Below, in pieces: positions 11,153 to 21,295 of a stretch of DNA of 64,000 bases. The notes below the pieces were generated by a model. It ran no database searches. It had not been told where the DNA came from and saw only the letters and a program-made list of their open reading frames with translations. The DNA is taken from NCBI GenBank assembly GCA_020740775.1, contig JAHEWK010000007.1, positions 2,170,001-2,234,000 of the forward strand. The letters run 5' to 3'. Origin of the DNA: Ilyonectria destructans. Its lineage: Eukaryota > Ascomycota > Sordariomycetes > Hypocreales > Nectriaceae. The translations under genes were made by a program, and so were the position numbers. Position 1 is the stretch's first letter. Each line of letters begins with the position of its first letter.

Positions 11153-12571
11153 ATGGCCACTGAACCACTGCACGTCCTCATCGTTGGGGCCGGTTTTGGC
11201 GGCCTCTCAGCCGCCATTGAAAGCCGCCTCCGAGGAATGAAAGCTACCATTGTTGAGACATATCCTACAAGCTTGGCTTATGGTGATATCATCGACTTCT
11301 TCCCCAATGGCGGCAGGATTATCGAGAGCTGGGCTAACGGCCGCATTGGCCGTGACCTCATGAAGATCTGCATCAACCAGGGCGATAAATTCAAGTACTG
11401 CAAGCCAGATGGTACTTTGTTTTGGGAGGAGGATTGGATCCTCGAGCCGCATCACTACTGGAGGCAGTATGCTGGCCACCGTGGACAGATGCACAAAGTC
11501 ATTCTCGACTATGCTGAGGAAGTCGGTGTTAAGTTTGAGTTTGGCGAAAGCGTCGTGCAGTATATCGATGACGAGAAGCCTGGTGTCGAGACAGCTAGTG
11601 GCAAGAAATTCTTCGCCGATGTTGTTGTCGCCGCCGATGGCCCTCGTTCTATTGCCCGATCCCAGGTTCTTGGGCTTCCCGACCACAAGGTCAACAGTGG
11701 ATATGCCATCTTCCGGGCTTATTTCACCCTGAATGAGCAGCACAAAAAGAACCCACTCTTGAAGGACTTTTGTGACCCCAATGTTGATATCACTCGGCTA
11801 TGGGTTGCCAAGGATCTCCACATGATTGTCTACACTTGGAACAAAGGAAAGGACCTGGGTTGGGTTCTCACCCACAAGGTAAGATTTTGAATGTCATAAA
11901 AATGCAAGACCAAGTTGCTAACGGGCACATAGGATACTGAGGACATTGGCGAGTCTTGGTCATTCCCGGGCAAAATTGATGATGTCCTCGCTTGCCTCGC
12001 TGAAGGCGAGTTTGACCAGAGCCTGGTGGAGATTGTCAAGGCCACACCGGAGAAGAACCTGGTCGACTACAAGCTCGTCTGGAGAGATCCCCTGAAGACG
12101 TGGTTGAGCCCCTCAGCGCGCATCGCGCTAATTGGAGATGCGGCGCATTGCCATCTGCCTACTTCCGCGCAGGGAGGGTCGCAGGCGATGGAGGATGGCG
12201 TGGCACTTGCCATTGCGCTTAAGCGGTCCAACGGAGACATTCCCTTGGCGCTGCGCGTATTTGAGAGGATCCGGTTCAACCGATCGCATGTCACTCACAT
12301 GGCGTCCATCACCGTCCGAGACGGCTATCACACGGTGGATTGGGATGGCCCAGACCTGCACAAGCACCCTGAGATTCTAAACCTCCCGCGACCAGACTGG
12401 GTCATTGAGTATGACATTGCTAGCGAGTCGGAGAAGCACTTTGACCATCTCGCGGCGGATGTCAAGAGCTACAAGCCTGGTACTATTGAGGAACTGTCGC
12501 TTCCGGCGGGCGGAGATTATAGCCCAGAGGCCAGAAAGCATGTGCCGCCGCCGATAACATCGAAGCTTTGA
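11153..12571 (+). CDS. FAD-dependent aromatic monooxygenase (salicylate-hydroxylase-like)
   Basis: Exons 11153-11878 and 11933-12571 give 454 residues. The fold is that of group A flavoprotein hydroxylases: the dinucleotide-binding GAGFGG at residues 12-17, the ADG motif (Asp162-Gly163) and LIGDAAHCHLP, the second FAD motif, at about 309-319. These enzymes use NAD(P)H and O2 to hydroxylate an aromatic or polyketide ring. There is no signal peptide, so it is probably cytosolic. The length is normal for the salicylate/3-hydroxybenzoate hydroxylase group. Next to it are a transporter upstream and a permease downstream, but no other ring-cleaving gene, so the substrate is unknown. The single intron has GTAAG and CATAG ends and is in phase. 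Confidence 0.85.
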
Positions 12572-13744
12572 AATTCCTTACGTAGCGATAGACCATATGA
12601 CAGTCATTTAGTGTAAATAACGAACGAACATTCTTGCCAACTGCGGTATTAAAGTGACTAAGAAATCGTGCTTTGTCTGTGAGAATGAGCTTAGCTAGCA
12701 CCCATGAGATGAACATGACAACCCTACCCATGATGATTCGATAGTTCAGTCAGAAACCTAGTAACAGTCTCCGAACTCCGGACAGTCCGACGAGTTGTCA
12801 TCTACGACATACTAAACACCATACTAAACCCGTGAGTCCGCTTCGCCACGCAAATTCGCTCCCCTCCATCTGCATTGCACCAACGCCAACCCCATGAGGG
12901 TCCACTTCCCCGCACTTTGTCGAGACCATGTGCATCCATCTTCTCCCGCTAACCAGGATGTCATATCGCCCCCTGGGACAAGGCGTTGGCCCAAGGATCG
13001 AGGATTAATTCCTTAGTCGATGATGCTGGATGCGTGACCTGTCGTGGATTTCGGCTACGGATGAGGGGTATCATGTCCATTTGAGCGAGCCTCGCCTGAA
13101 TGGAGACGCCTGGAATGCTGCTGGCTGGCTAACGTTTGACTTTGACGTCGTGGTCATGATCAGCCACCCGGACACCAGCTAGCACAGGTCGCGTAATTGA
13201 ATAGTTCCGTATGCTTGTATCAGTTAGAAAACGTCCACGAGTCTTGCCAGAGGAAGGTGCATGCAGACCATGAGTCGTTATCTCGAGTCCTCCATTGTTC
13301 CTCTTTCGACAGTCTAAGGCTCTGATGGCATCACCCTGCCGTGTTATCAGTTGCCCGTGACGCAGAAACCATCCGAGATCGCCAGTCACCCCAACTTTCA
13401 GCCCTGGCTAATCGCCTATCTCAGTATCTGGGTTACGACGAGACCCCTGCAGCCCGCTCCACCGGCCGACGCAAGGGCCGAGATAGGTTCTGATAACCAG
13501 ATGCACGACGCCCGCCGATACCGAAGCTAGCTGCAGCGGAGGGATTGACCTGCCAGCACTCTTCTATGCTTGTCTACCCTTACTCTAACACGGCGGCGTG
13601 GCGTAGCCAAACCACCTTGTTCATCCTGACCACCACGTAAACCTATAAGACCCTGAGCCACCCACACCTCACCCCTGAGGGTCCCATCACCAAGACGCAG
13701 CGCATCCTACCTAAAACGCAGCGACTCAGTGACCCTATTTCACC
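12572..13744. other. Intergenic region upstream of APC permease
   Basis: About 1.2 kb with no supported gene. A TATA-like CCTATAAGA near 13641 lies about 100 bases before the permease start and could be its core promoter. Nothing else stands out. Confidence 0.45.
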
Positions 13745-15694
13745 ATGTCCACATCCGACAAGAAGTCGGACATCAGTCTAGCCCAGGCTCCCTCCAACGT
13801 GGAGCACAGCCAGACACCCCATGTCAAGAAGCGGTTCAACTTTTGGACAGCCTTTGGCATTGCTGTCTGCACATCCGGAGCAGTAAATATCAATACCCTC
13901 GTCTCTATCTATCCTTGAATCTGACTTTTTGGGTACAGTGGGAAGGCTGGACTGCCTCCATCGCCCAGGGCCTGACAGGAGGTGGCCCTGTTGGGCTCGT
14001 CTGGGGCTGGGTATTCGTCTCGGTCGGAATTACATGCATGGCTTGCGCTTTGGCAGAATTCGCCAGGTATGTTATCAACAACACAGTCTCCGTGTAGCAT
14101 CTGTTCTAACCTCTCGAACCTGTAGCATGTGGCCTTCTGCTGGCGGACAGTATGTCTGGGTTGCCAATCTCGCCCCTAGAAAATACGCACCTGCTCTGGT
14201 AATCGACCTTTCTGCTCACAACCGATGCACTCGATCTGATATATAACTGTGTAGAGCTGGATTACTGCTTGGTGTGGACTCTGCGGCTCCTGGCTTGGAG
14301 CCATATCCTGTGGTATGGGTGTTGCCGTCCAAATCCAGTCTTATGTCGCAGTCTCGCAAGCCTACGAACCGAAAACATGGCATGCCTTTCTGGTGAGTTG
14401 AGTTTGTCTATTCCTTTGAGTTCAATTGCTTAACTATCGACAGATCTGTATTGCGTGCATGGTCTCATGGATTCTGGTCAATATCTTCGCTGTAAACGCC
14501 CTTCATCACATGAACTCGGCCAGTATGTTCACCGATCTGCATTATTCCTACTTAATATTAATGAATCTTTCTAGTCCTTGTCATTCATGTTGTTGGCTAC
14601 TTCCTCGTCATTGGTGTCTTGGCTGGCACTACCAAGGACAAGCACAATGCCGAGTATGTTTTTACACACTTCCAGAACAACACTGGCTGGGATAGCGACT
14701 TTGTATCATGGAGCGTCTCCCTCCTTGCCGCTCTGTACGCATACTTCTCTCTTGACACAGCAACTCACTACAGCGAAGAGATCCCCGATGCCAATATCCA
14801 TGTTCCGCGAGCCAGTAAGTTGCAACTCTGTTCGATTACAGGCACGTTCGAGTAGGCCGCTGACAAGCAACTCTACTAAATAGTGGTCCTTCAAGCTGGA
14901 GCCACATCAATCATGACTCTCCCCTTCATCATCACCGTCATGTTCTGCATCGGTGACGTTGACGCAGTCCTCGCCTCGCCTATCGGACTCATGAGTCCCT
15001 TTACTCAGGTGCTGGTCAACAGCACAGGCAACGTGGGAGTCTCCGTCTTCCTAAACTGCCTCAGTTCGTCAGTGGCCATGGCTGCGGGTTTTGATCTCTG
15101 GGGTGCGGCGGCCCGAGCCATCTGGTCGATGGGTCGTGACAACATGTTGCCCGCCGCATTCGCCAAGCTGCATCCTCGCTGGGAAGTCCCGATTCTTGCC
15201 AACTTGGTTATGATTGTGCCATCCATTGCCATTTTCATGATCTACATTTGGAATACCACTGCGTTCTACGGCATCATGGCCGGCGTTTTGGTATCATTCC
15301 AGTTGTCCTACGTGCTACCAATTGGCGTCAACATATTTTATTCCATCTGGAAGAAGGATCTGGCTAAGGGTCCTTTCAACCTAGGACGGTTTGGACCCAT
15401 TGTTCACGTCATTGGCTTCTTTTTCGGTTGCTTCATGATCTTATTCATGTCCTTCCCAGTATACCATCCTGTTTCGGCTGCCTTGATGTAAGTGGATCAT
15501 TCATGCAGCATGCCGAACCAGCCACTAACTCTTTTGATAGGAATTATGCATCAACCATTGTGGGCTCCGTGTTTCTCTTGGCGGTGGTACTCTGGTTCTG
15601 TTACGGCCGAACGCGATACACTGGCCCCCTTGACTTCGTAGCTGTTGAGGGCGTCCGGGCAGCAGGGAGTCAAGGACTAGAGGCAGGTAAATAA
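13745..15694 (+). CDS. Amino-acid/choline/GABA-type permease, APC superfamily
   Basis: Eight exons: 13745-13882, 13939-14066, 14126-14198, 14255-14392, 14444-14522, 14575-14814, 14884-15487, 15541-15694, giving 517 residues, all phases consistent. The protein has about twelve transmembrane segments. Family marks are FNFWTAFGIAVCTSGA at helix 1, GGPVGLVWGW at helix 2, EFASMWPSAGGQYVW (the conserved helix 2-3 region of fungal GABA/choline permeases) and GFDLWGAAARAIWSMGRDN in the middle, the typical cytoplasmic loop of this subgroup (Hnm1/UGA4 relatives). It should import a quaternary amine, GABA or polyamine-like solute at the plasma membrane; which one is unknown. Most introns are 50-70 bases, a typical density for this family. 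No lesions seen. Confidence 0.85.
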
Positions 15695-17235
15695 GCAGGA
15701 TTGAAATAATTTGTCAAGAATATCTCGATAGGATTTCTACGGAGTGATACCTGAAGGGTCGATATAATTCGTTCTTGTTCTACCTAGAATTCAATCAAAC
15801 ATTATAGACAAATCTCGCAATGCTCCTGATTCATCACAGCGGTTGATGTATTTATTGGGGGTGTGAAATCATATTGAATCTCGATCAACTGCGTCCATTC
15901 TAAGAATCCGTGTAGATCACTTGTAGAACACTGACACCCCCTCCTCAGACGTCACATTCTCCTCCAAGGTACGAGAGCCTCCTTCGACTTGGTTACAATA
16001 CTAAGATGGTCGTGAAGTAGCCTCGTATTGTAGCCACAAGCGCCATCTTGCATTTATCATGTCCTTTCGTCCGGGTGGATATCAAAGAAGTTGAAGATGA
16101 ATATTTAGAACAGGTAGGCTCAAGCGTATTCTAACTGCGCGTGACCGGCGCATCATTCTCAGCCAATCCAATCCACATGCCTAAAACGTTCGGAACGGCT
16201 TCTAATTTGCCACAACTATTGCCGAAAGTGGCGTTGGATCATTGTCTGATTCGATGGTGATACGTGATTATCGCGGCACACCCCGCAATCTTGCCTCACG
16301 TTATCAGCGTGCACCACATTAGTCGACGTGGATAGACAACACGGCACACCGTCGATATGTATCAGCGTCACTCTGCTCCGTTATCAGACCAATTGTATCT
16401 TTTATGAGAATTCGAAGATGGGATTTAGTAGCTCTTGTGAGAGTTATGAAACAACCCGAATATCGGGCCTTACAACCCTGCATCCATACGCCCGGAACTA
16501 TGAATAACGACTGGTACGAGTTTATCCAACCGAGTGACCACATCAAAGGGTCCGCTTATCGTTATCCGTCCTCATAATCGGCAGGAACAATGTGTCATAA
16601 ACCATGGCTCCTTTATCCCTGTCGCGCTACTGTACATTTGCGGCTCCGATGACAAGGTACACTCCGAAGTCTGAAGCACCTGCAGCATGTATGCACAATA
16701 AAGCCCGATGTTCCAACCCCCCATAACAGTGAAGTACAAATTCAGGATGGATCCATCTCTCTAAATGGTCATGATATCCCTCCCCATGTAATCAGTGCTC
16801 GCAGGTTTGTGGGTGTGCCTTCTCCGTTCCAATTCTGATGCCCTCACACCATCCTCAGCTCCAAAAGAACACTCAAGTCGTGTCCAAAAAAGATTCATCC
16901 TCCGTGATACTTTTTTATCCAAGGTGTTGCACCCTTTCCGCTAGATCCATGTCAACACTACTGCAGTCTGCAAGCCGCTGACGTTGGCGCTGCCCTGAAG
17001 CCGACATTAAGCCCAATATCGCCGCTGAGACATGCAATGTGACATCACTCGCTTTGCGAATTTCATATGTACCTAAGTCCCCCAAGGAGATTATTTATTT
17101 GGCTCTGAACTGAATAGTTTATTTCTTTGACCTCATTTTAATATCTTCCAGTGACTGGCGTAAAGTCTTTCGATAGCCATCCAACCCCCATCCGCCTCTC
17201 AATATCCTCTCTATCCATCATAGCGGTAGGCCAAA
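15695..17235. other. Long convergent intergenic region
   Basis: About 1.5 kb between the 3' ends of the permease and the Dabb gene. I see no gene, RNA gene or repeat that I can support here. Confidence 0.5.
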
Positions 17236-17552
17236 TCAAATGGCACTCTGAAAATACACCATCATGGCCCCCTTGTGAAGTGTCTTGGCAACCTTCTTCA
17301 ACTCGCCATGGGCCGCACACTCGTCGTCATAGTACTTCATATCCTCAACTGAGGCAAAGACTGAAAGCGCTGCATGTAGCCCTGGTTTCGGATGTCGTCA
17401 AATGTTGGGCCAACTGTAGCTGATATGATGTAGGGCTTTCCGTCTTTAAGAGCTCGAGTTGGCATTGTACGGTAAATTTCAATGAGCCGAGCTTGGTCCT
17501 CTGGGGAGGGGATTTTGAAAAGTGTAACGCGTTGAACGGGTAGTGAAGACAT
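17236..17552 (-). pseudogene. Dabb (stress-responsive alpha/beta-barrel) gene with one-base frameshift
   Basis: Small dimeric alpha+beta barrel (Dabb) protein of about 105 residues, related to stress-responsive and olivetolic-acid-cyclase-like barrels. The first 72 codons read well: VTLFKIPSPEDQARLIEIYR, then KPYIISATVGPTFDD. At about 17370-17371 the frame changes. The second half continues in the next frame as ALSVFASVEDMKYYDDECA and stops at 17236. Restoring one base after the ATG-CA at this point would make a normal-length family member, so this is a single deletion or a sequencing error. There are no splice sites at the junction that would explain it. The gene is divergent from the NmrA-like gene (388 bases between starts). 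Confidence 0.75.
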
Positions 17553-17940
17553 TGTGGCGACTAGTGGTAATGCAAAGCTTGGTGAGTGTGAAGCCTAAAT
17601 GACAGCGTTCGTTGATATATGCGCGTTAATACCGGAAATCCTCAGTCACTGGGGTAAGAAGCCCTGACGTCTTTATCCTATTATATTCTCCTCCCGAATA
17701 ATTCCATACCACATGCTTTCTGTCAAGAATATCCGCAAAGTGGGCACCAATAGAAAGATAATCCACATGGCTTACTCGGAAGATAGCACTTCCGCCATCT
17801 AACCAATTCCGATGCCTTGACATCTGGCCTAGCTTTATTAGTTTCTTGAGGTATTTCAACACTCAGATTCCACCTCATCTAGACAACCAACTCACATCAA
17901 TACATCAACATCAATTTTTGCCCAAATACGCATCGCAAAT
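17553..17940. promoter_or_regulatory. Divergent intergenic region, Dabb and NmrA-like genes
   Basis: 388 bases separating oppositely oriented start codons; both promoters must lie here. No specific motif named. Confidence 0.4.
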
Positions 17941-18974
17941 ATGTCTGTCATTGCTGTCGCTGGTGGCCTTGGCGACCTCGGGCGGCTCATCGTTGATGCC
18001 CTTTATGAGACTGGCAAATACGAAGTGTACATCATGTCTCGAAAGGTACGTTTCTCAAACTATTTCCAATACATGTGACTTATTCCGTACAGATGCCAAA
18101 GGAATTTGCGACTCGCACGTCGCCATTGACAGGAAAGTCATATCTTCCTCTCATTCAGAGCGACTACAGCTCAGAGACTGAAGTCGCCGAGCTCCTGGTA
18201 AAACATAACATACATACCGTTATTTGCACATTTTCTCTGGATTTTCAAGCGGCCAGTGACTCTCAGATCACACTCATCCGAGCTGCTGAGCAAGCTTCCT
18301 CCGTCAAGCGCTTCATCCCGTCCGAATTCAATGTCGACTATGACCTTGGAGATGACGTTCTCCCTTACCAAGATAAGAAATATCACGCAGCGGGAAGACG
18401 AGAGCTGGAAAAGACCAGTCTCGAATTTTCATACATATATCCCGGCATGTTTATGGACTATTTCGGGATGCCCAACATTACCACCCATCTTCGAGAGTTA
18501 TTCGTCGTTATTGATCCCACCAACGGCGTTGCATACGTGCCCGGTGACGGAAATACCAAGATGGCCATGTCGTTTACCAAGGATGTCGCTCAATATGTAG
18601 CTCTTGCTATAGGGCTAGACAAGTGGCCCCAGGTCATGACGACGGTGTCGAGTATGATGACTCTGAACGAGATAGTTGCTTTAACCGAGAAGAACCTGGG
18701 TCGCAAGTTGAAGGTCACACACCAGTCGGTTTCCTCCCTGCTCAAGCATGAAAGCAAGACCTTGCCAGGGAATCTCTCTGTTGCTGAGCAGTTTCCTGGA
18801 GGAGTGGATCAGATCACAGAGTTGACGGCAGATCTGGAGGCTTCGATAGCACTCGGCGCGTATGACTTTGATAAGCTTCCGAGTCACCTCAATTTGGTCG
18901 ACCATTTTGCCGGAAAGATCAAGCCACCGATGAAGGTTGAAGATATTCTCGAGATGGCTTGGAAGGGACGCTGA
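17941..18974 (+). CDS. NmrA-like / isoflavone-reductase-type NAD(P)H oxidoreductase
   Basis: Exons 17941-18045 and 18093-18974 give 328 residues. The N-terminus MSVIAVAGGLGDLGRLIVDA is an atypical-SDR Rossmann start: AGG-L-G-D-L-G takes the place of the GxxGxxG loop. RFIPSEFNVDY at about residues 110-125 is the family signature (RF-x-PSEFG), and the substrate-loop Lys follows in YQDKKYHA. Such proteins either reduce small phenolic substrates or act as redox sensors of NmrA type. The small intron has GTACG/TACAG ends. The gene runs towards the Zn2Cys6 gene, with only 99 bases between stop codons. Its divergent partner is the broken Dabb gene, so it may be what remains of a small pathway. Confidence 0.8.
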
Positions 18975-19073
18975 AATGAAAGTAGTCTGGTAGTCGAGCA
19001 GAATCGAATAGATATCATCCCGGGATGCCGTCAATAGTATCTGTCCACATTGCCCCTGGGACATGAGTGTCAA

Positions 19074-20783
19074 TTATACTAATATTTGTGACTGGCCAAT
19101 TCGTTGCATGATATCTTGCCATCTTTCAGGGCTTGCTTGTCCTTGATGGACCAAGTCCTGATGAGACCAAGTCTCCTCCAAAATCTTCTGACCGTTTTTG
19201 GTGTTGTAGATGCCTAGGAGATGAAGTCCGGCCCATCTCGACCGAACATAATCCCGCTCGTGCATGAGATCCATCTCTGCACCAAGCACCACTAGACACC
19301 AGCCGAGATTTGCTCCTGGACCGAGTGCATCAGGCACGACTGTGAGTAAGTGCTGTGCGGTATCAAGCGAGATTCGCATCTCCGGTGTCAAAGGCTCCTC
19401 GGGGCCGTGGACAATGCGGTAGACGTAGATATGTGAAGCGTGCCGGAAGATTTCTGCTGTTGCTACCATCCGCCTCCGCAACTCCTCTTGCTCGATGCCA
19501 ACGGTCGTTGCAAAAGACTCCGGGCTGCCGTGACATGAAATACCAACAAGAGGATGAGAGTCGAGGGCAATCTCTGTGGAGCGGATTTTGTCTTGCAAAG
19601 CGTCCGCTTGTGCCACGAGTTCGTCACGGCTCATATCGACTGACTTAGATGCAGCATACAAGCGAGAGGCCGCCCACTATTTCAGGTCAGCACACAGAAG
19701 TGAGTACTCCTTCGTAGATGACTCACCATGAGTTTTGGCAGTTTGGAAGAGCATCCAAAAAGCGCATCAACAGATTCCTCCTGATTCGTAGCCTCAATTG
19801 TCCCGTCTAGCCATGCTTCGAGCTCTGGCATGGCTGGACAGCCCATGTTCAAGGCACTTTGTGTGTCAAGCAGGCATACCCACGTTTTGAGGAACGGATC
19901 TAGATCTGAGCAATCGCCTCGAGATCTGATCCAGCCTTTGATCGCATCGTAGTGTCCTTTCCATCGACTCGAGCCTGCAAATACCTGATATGGGAGTTAG
20001 CAACTTCGTTCTTTCAAGCAAAAGCTGAGTGCCTACCTCGTATGAAACAAATAGCAGCATTGACGCAAGCGTCACTGGGCTGTTCACAAGACTGGGTGTT
20101 GAAAACCTGTTCCGTAGCGCCTTTGCAGCGGCTCGAAGATACTTGCGCGACGTCAGATCGCTGGTGTGCTGCCAACGGCTGTAATGTGATGCGGCGACGG
20201 CCATTGCGGCGCCCATTAAGGCGGGTTCAGTCATCGCCATGGGCAGCAAAGACCTGTAACCATTTCCATCGTAGTCGACAGCAAGAGCTATTCTGGCGAC
20301 GTTTTCTGTTTCACAAGCGTGAGCGGGAAGCCATCAACATATCTCGTCAAGCTGGGTTACACACGTATGAAATGCTGCATGAAGAAGCTGTCCTCTGCCG
20401 GCAGTCCCAGCGCGGACATGGACCCTTGCGGGGCTGCGGTGCATCGGTCGAGTTGCAATGGCGACGATGATGTCGAAGTCGAGAGTGATCTGGTCTGTCG
20501 CCATCGCGATCGCGCCTTGAGGTTCGCCACGCCCGTCGGCCATTGCATTCGGACGCCGTAGCCTCGGCATCTTACTCCGCTATGCGTACATATCTTGCAG
20601 CCTGAGACGCGAATGAATCCAGTCAGCGCCGTGTCCGTTCAGCCGGTACCGGGAAATGTAGAGCAAGGAGGAGGGTCGTCACTCACGCGGCAGGGCTCCA
20701 TCGCAGGGCCAGTTCTTCTCGAGGCACGTCCAGCACGCGCCCCTATCATTCTGTCGTTCAGCTCGGGGGAGATTGCGTTCCAT
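19074..20783 (-). CDS. Zn2Cys6 transcription factor with unusual basic region
   Basis: Exons complement(20687-20783), (20365-20601), (20037-20305), (19727-19984), (19074-19676) give 487 residues. The zinc cluster spans the first intron: C-W-T-C-x6-C before it and CKICTHSGVRC after it (C-x2-C-x6-C-x6-C-x2-C-x6-C, from residue 17), followed by GYGVRMQWP, a typical linker of one Aspergillus subgroup. The residues between Cys2 and Cys3 are LEKNWP, without the Lys/Arg pair most members use to contact DNA. The rest resembles the fungal-specific regulator domain (DYDGNGYRSLLPMAMTEP, then SRKYLRAAAKALR). The length is normal. Start 20783 was taken because it directly precedes the cluster; in-frame ATGs occur further upstream. 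A nuclear regulator of unknown target, perhaps of the neighbouring oxidoreductase. Confidence 0.8.
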
Positions 20784-21295
20784 GGCGGATTTGTCAATGG
20801 GATCATATATCTCAAGGTCGGATCTGTTTCGTCCGGATGATGAAGAGGAGAAGGAAACGCACACGCCAGCAGGATGACCGAACGCAAGACCAAGCCCCAG
20901 GACCAGCAGCGGGGTTCGGCGTGTGAAAGTGCGCTTATCTATGGCCCCGAAGTGCCGTAGTGTCTGCCACACGACGCGTTGGTGATAGAGGTGGAGTCAG
21001 GTGGACGCCGGGACAAGGGACAACTGGGGCGAACTGGGGAGGGGGCACTCTAGCTTCTGTGGGGTTGCTAGGATGAGGGCCTGTAGAGGATGCCGAGATT
21101 ACTACACAAGGGCTACACAAGGGCTGAGGAGGCGAGATCTATCCATGTAACGGGGCACTGGGGACGACGGATGAGTGTGCCACATCCCCGAGTCATGTCC
21201 GTCAGAGTCTCGGCTTCGGGATTCGTCTTTTTGAGTCATCCACATTCTCGGGTCCGCAGGGTCTGATTTACAATTGTACTGGTCTTTGCTATGTC
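20784..21295. other. Spacer between tandem regulator genes
   Basis: 512 bases holding the promoter of the upstream-reading regulator (start 20783) and the 3' end of the next one. GC-rich and without a recognised gene. Confidence 0.45.
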
